A stretch of 64,000 bases of DNA. Origin: Trinickia sp. Y13. GTDB taxonomy: Bacteria; Pseudomonadota; Gammaproteobacteria; Burkholderiales; Burkholderiaceae. Location: NCBI RefSeq assembly GCF_029522115.1, contig NZ_JAKWFK010000001.1, positions 641,351-705,350 on the forward strand, written 5' to 3'. The notes under the pieces were generated by a model. The model saw nothing but the letters and a program-made list of their open reading frames with translations. It was not told the origin of the DNA and did no database searches. The first letter of the stretch is position 1. Each line of letters begins with the position of its first letter. Positions 62,328 through 64,000 of the stretch are shown here, piece by piece. The position numbers were made by a program, and so were the translations under genes.

Positions 62328-63767
62328 TCAGACGATCCGTCCAGCAGACCGACGGCCTGGTTTGCGCCGTTGAGGTTGGGTCTGCACGTTCTGCTGCGCC
62401 AGTTCTTCGATAACCTGATTCAGATCCTTTTGCGTGAGTTCGCGTTGCTTCTTCGTGCCCGGTGTGCGTTCGGGCGAGCGCACCTCGGCACCCAGGTTCG
62501 TGCGCGAGGGCGCGGTGGCAATCCGGCGGCTATCGCGTTGAGCCTGCATCGACTGCGCGACCTGTAATGCGTGGCTCAGGCGTTTGTGTTCAACGATCGC
62601 CCCGGCATCCACCTCCGTCAGTTTGTCGTATTCGCGATACGGCAAGGCCCGACCATCGGCACGCAGCTCAATGCGCCCGTCCGGGTATTCCCAGACTTCG
62701 ATGGTCCGCCCAATGAGCTTGCGATTGGCAACCGTATCGTCGAGCAGATACAGGACCCGGTCGTAACGCACCGTCAACGCTTTGCTCACCTTGCGCGATT
62801 CGCGCCACGTCAGCAGCAGATCGAGATTCTCGTCGGTGCGCAGCGGCCGGTGCGCATCGAACTCGCTCCTGGGCGGCTTGGCGAAACGCGCGTTGTAGGC
62901 CGCGATGAAGGAGGGCGCATAGGCATTGGCCGCTTCCACCGTGTCGATCCCGCGCAGTCTGAGCTCCTTGACCAGCCGGTCCTGAAGCGTGAGATGCGCC
63001 CGCTCCACGCGCCCCTTGGCCGAGCTGCTGTTGGCGCAGAACGTGTCGATGTTCAATTCGTACATCGCGCGCCCGAAGTGCGTCACGCTGTCACCGGTTC
63101 CGATCGCCGCCGTCTTGCGAAAAACGCTGTACTTGTCGCTGTAGAAGGCGACGGGTTTGCCGTATCGCTCGATATACGCACGCGTCGCCTCGAAATAGCT
63201 GAAGGTCGACTCCGTGGCCGTAAAATGCAGCGTCATCAGCCGGCTCGTCGCGTCGTCGACATACACCAGCAGCGTACAGGCGGGCGCCCGATCCTCGAAC
63301 CAGCGGTGGTCGCTTCCGTCGATCTGGATCAGTTGCCCCAGGCAAGCGCGGCGCGCCCGCGGCTGATAGACCTTCGGCGGACGTTGCCGGCGCGGAATCC
63401 AGAAGCCGGCGTCCGTCATCAGTTTCCTGACCGTCTCCCTGGCCAGGTGAATGCCGTGGCACTCGTCGAGCTTCTCGCAAGCCAAGGTTGGTCCGAAGTC
63501 GGCGTAGCGATCTCGGATGATCGCCAGCGCCCGGTTGGCAATCGTGGCGTCCAGCCGGTTATTGCTCGGCTTCGCGCGCCGCCGCGAGACCAGTCCACCC
63601 GGACCGTCTTCACGCAGCCGAGCCGCCAACCGTCGAATCTGCCGTGTCGTCAGCCCGAGCCGCTCAGCCGCGCGCCACGGCTTGAGCATGCCTTCGGCCA
63701 CCGCTTGAATCACCTTGTACCTGTCCAGCTCGCGCATCGTCATCGTGATCCGTTCTGTCGCAGCCAT
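62328..63767 (-). CDS. ISNCY-family transposase (DDE, HTH N-terminus)
   Basis: This is a 479-residue intact transposase. The N-terminal HTH (LKPWRAAERLGLTTRQIRRL) is followed by an RNase H-like DDE core: LGQLIQIDGSDHRWFEDRA (first D), PVAFYSDKYSVFRK (second D) and SSSAKGRVERAHLTLQDRLV (E). The C-terminus is basic (QRRKPGRRSAGR). A GGAGG five bases before the ATG at 63767 supports MAATERITMTM; an upstream in-frame ATG at 63812 reads through the 37-bp repeat and is unlikely. No frameshift is seen, so the element may still be active. Confidence 0.88.
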   Translation of the reverse strand: MAATERITMTMRELDRYKVIQAVAEGMLKPWRAAERLGLTTRQIRRLAARLREDGPGGLVSRRRAKPSNNRLDATIANRALAIIRDRYADFGPTLACEKLDECHGIHLARETVRKLMTDAGFWIPRRQRPPKVYQPRARRACLGQLIQIDGSDHRWFEDRAPACTLLVYVDDATSRLMTLHFTATESTFSYFEATRAYIERYGKPVAFYSDKYSVFRKTAAIGTGDSVTHFGRAMYELNIDTFCANSSSAKGRVERAHLTLQDRLVKELRLRGIDTVEAANAYAPSFIAAYNARFAKPPRSEFDAHRPLRTDENLDLLLTWRESRKVSKALTVRYDRVLYLLDDTVANRKLIGRTIEVWEYPDGRIELRADGRALPYREYDKLTEVDAGAIVEHKRLSHALQVAQSMQAQRDSRRIATAPSRTNLGAEVRSPERTPGTKKQRELTQKDLNQVIEELAQQNVQTQPQRRKPGRRSAGRIV

Positions 63768-63815
63768 CGAAGCCTCCGGCGCCGAGATCGGCTGCCGGCC
63801 GGCGTACGCCACGCC

Positions 63816-63866
63816 AAAGCGGACATTTGAACTTAGCTAAAAGCGGACATTACAACTTAGCCGCTA
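63816..63866. repeat. Left-end repeat pair of the intact ISNCY-like element
   Basis: The units AGCGGACATTTGAACTTAG and AGCGGACATTACAACTTAG lie in tandem with a 25-base period, directly upstream of the transposase gene. They correspond in inverted orientation to AAGTTCAAATGTCCGC at the other end and are probably the transposase binding sites. Confidence 0.75.
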
Positions 63867-63867
63867 C

Positions 63868-64000
63868 AACCCAATGTCAAAGGCAGATACAAATGTCGCA
63901 GCGCCAGCTATTTACAAATGTCGTATGTCTCGTTGGTTTGCCGTGCAGGCAGCGTAGAAGAATGAGGGTTGAACGGGCAGGGCGCAGAAGCATCAGGTGG
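63868..64000 (-). mobile_element. Right end of a further ISNCY-like element (continues beyond window)
   Basis: The segment has ACAAATGTCG repeats and then GGCAGCGTAGAAG and GGTTGAACGGGCAGGGCGC, matching the right end of the intact element at about 62190-62320 (GCAGCGTAGAAGG, GGTTGAACGGGCAGGGCGC). This should lead into the end of another minus-strand transposase beyond base 64000. It makes the array at least three elements, head to tail. Confidence 0.65.

Larger units (their letters stand above)
62161..63866 (-). mobile_element. Complete ISNCY-like insertion sequence
   Basis: The right end (62163-62327) holds three inverted-orientation copies of the end repeat (TTCAAATGTCCGG, AAGTTCAAATGTCCGC, AGAAATGTCGGG). 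The left end (63816-63866) holds two direct copies. One intact transposase gene lies between. The total of about 1.7 kb fits this IS type. Exact termini and target duplications cannot be fixed by eye because related elements abut both ends. Confidence 0.7.

Overview
The window is high-GC DNA, probably from a Burkholderiaceae chromosome (Paraburkholderia, Trinickia or Burkholderia type). The evidence is strong G/C bias at third codon positions, a kgu ketogluconate operon, a Burkholderia-style type VI secretion (T6SS) locus with an Hcp/VgrG/PAAR-RHS tail, and PGDYG and DUF-type small proteins typical of that family. Species cannot be fixed from sequence alone. No rRNA, tRNA or CRISPR array was seen.

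Layout. 1-2062: a YeiH-type membrane protein (cut by the window edge) divergent from a LysR regulator. 2223-7705: a 2-ketogluconate operon kguE-kguK-kguT-kguD behind a perfect PtxS-type operator, followed by its LacI-family repressor ptxS. 7791-13242: assorted housekeeping genes (two small conserved proteins, a Spy/CpxP-like periplasmic protein, ketopantoate reductase, an Lrp/AsnC regulator with a saccharopine-dehydrogenase-like enzyme, and a P-loop kinase-like protein).

13592-24476: the most interesting metabolic locus. Two transcription units, a tailoring set (SnoaL-like, FAD/NAD-binding protein, GST) and an exporter-led set, carry nearly identical operator/promoter cores and flank an ArsR-family regulator. 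The exporter-led set contains a lysine/ornithine N-hydroxylase, a stand-alone cupin, a methionyl-tRNA-synthetase-like protein and two glycine-oxidase-type flavoenzymes. This is the parts list of the hydrazine-forming (N-N bond) pathway known from s56-p1, triacsin and pyrazole C-nucleosides. Here, however, the cupin and MetRS-like halves of the hydrazine synthetase are separate genes.

24643-30522: chromate resistance (chrB-chrA) with a paired operator overlapping the chrB start, a nickel/cobalt permease followed by a drug/metabolite transporter with a long histidine-rich tail, and an MFS exporter.

30664-59290: a T6SS locus. Minus-strand genes encode a TPR lipoprotein, an FHA protein and a PP2C phosphatase. 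Plus-strand genes run tssJ-K-L-M, tagF, ppkA, tssA-B-C, hcp, tssE-F-G, vgrG, a DUF6484-like protein, a TPR adaptor-like protein and a 1633-residue PAAR-RHS effector. The effector's C-terminus has a deaminase-type zinc site followed by two helix-turn-helix-like repeats. No clpV (tssH) is present, and no immunity gene follows the effector.

59291-64000: a mobile-element graveyard. It holds an IS21-type istA remnant joined to a group II intron reverse-transcriptase fragment, a HigB/HigA-type toxin-antitoxin pair, a small secreted protein, and a head-to-tail array of related ISNCY-like elements, one with an intact transposase.
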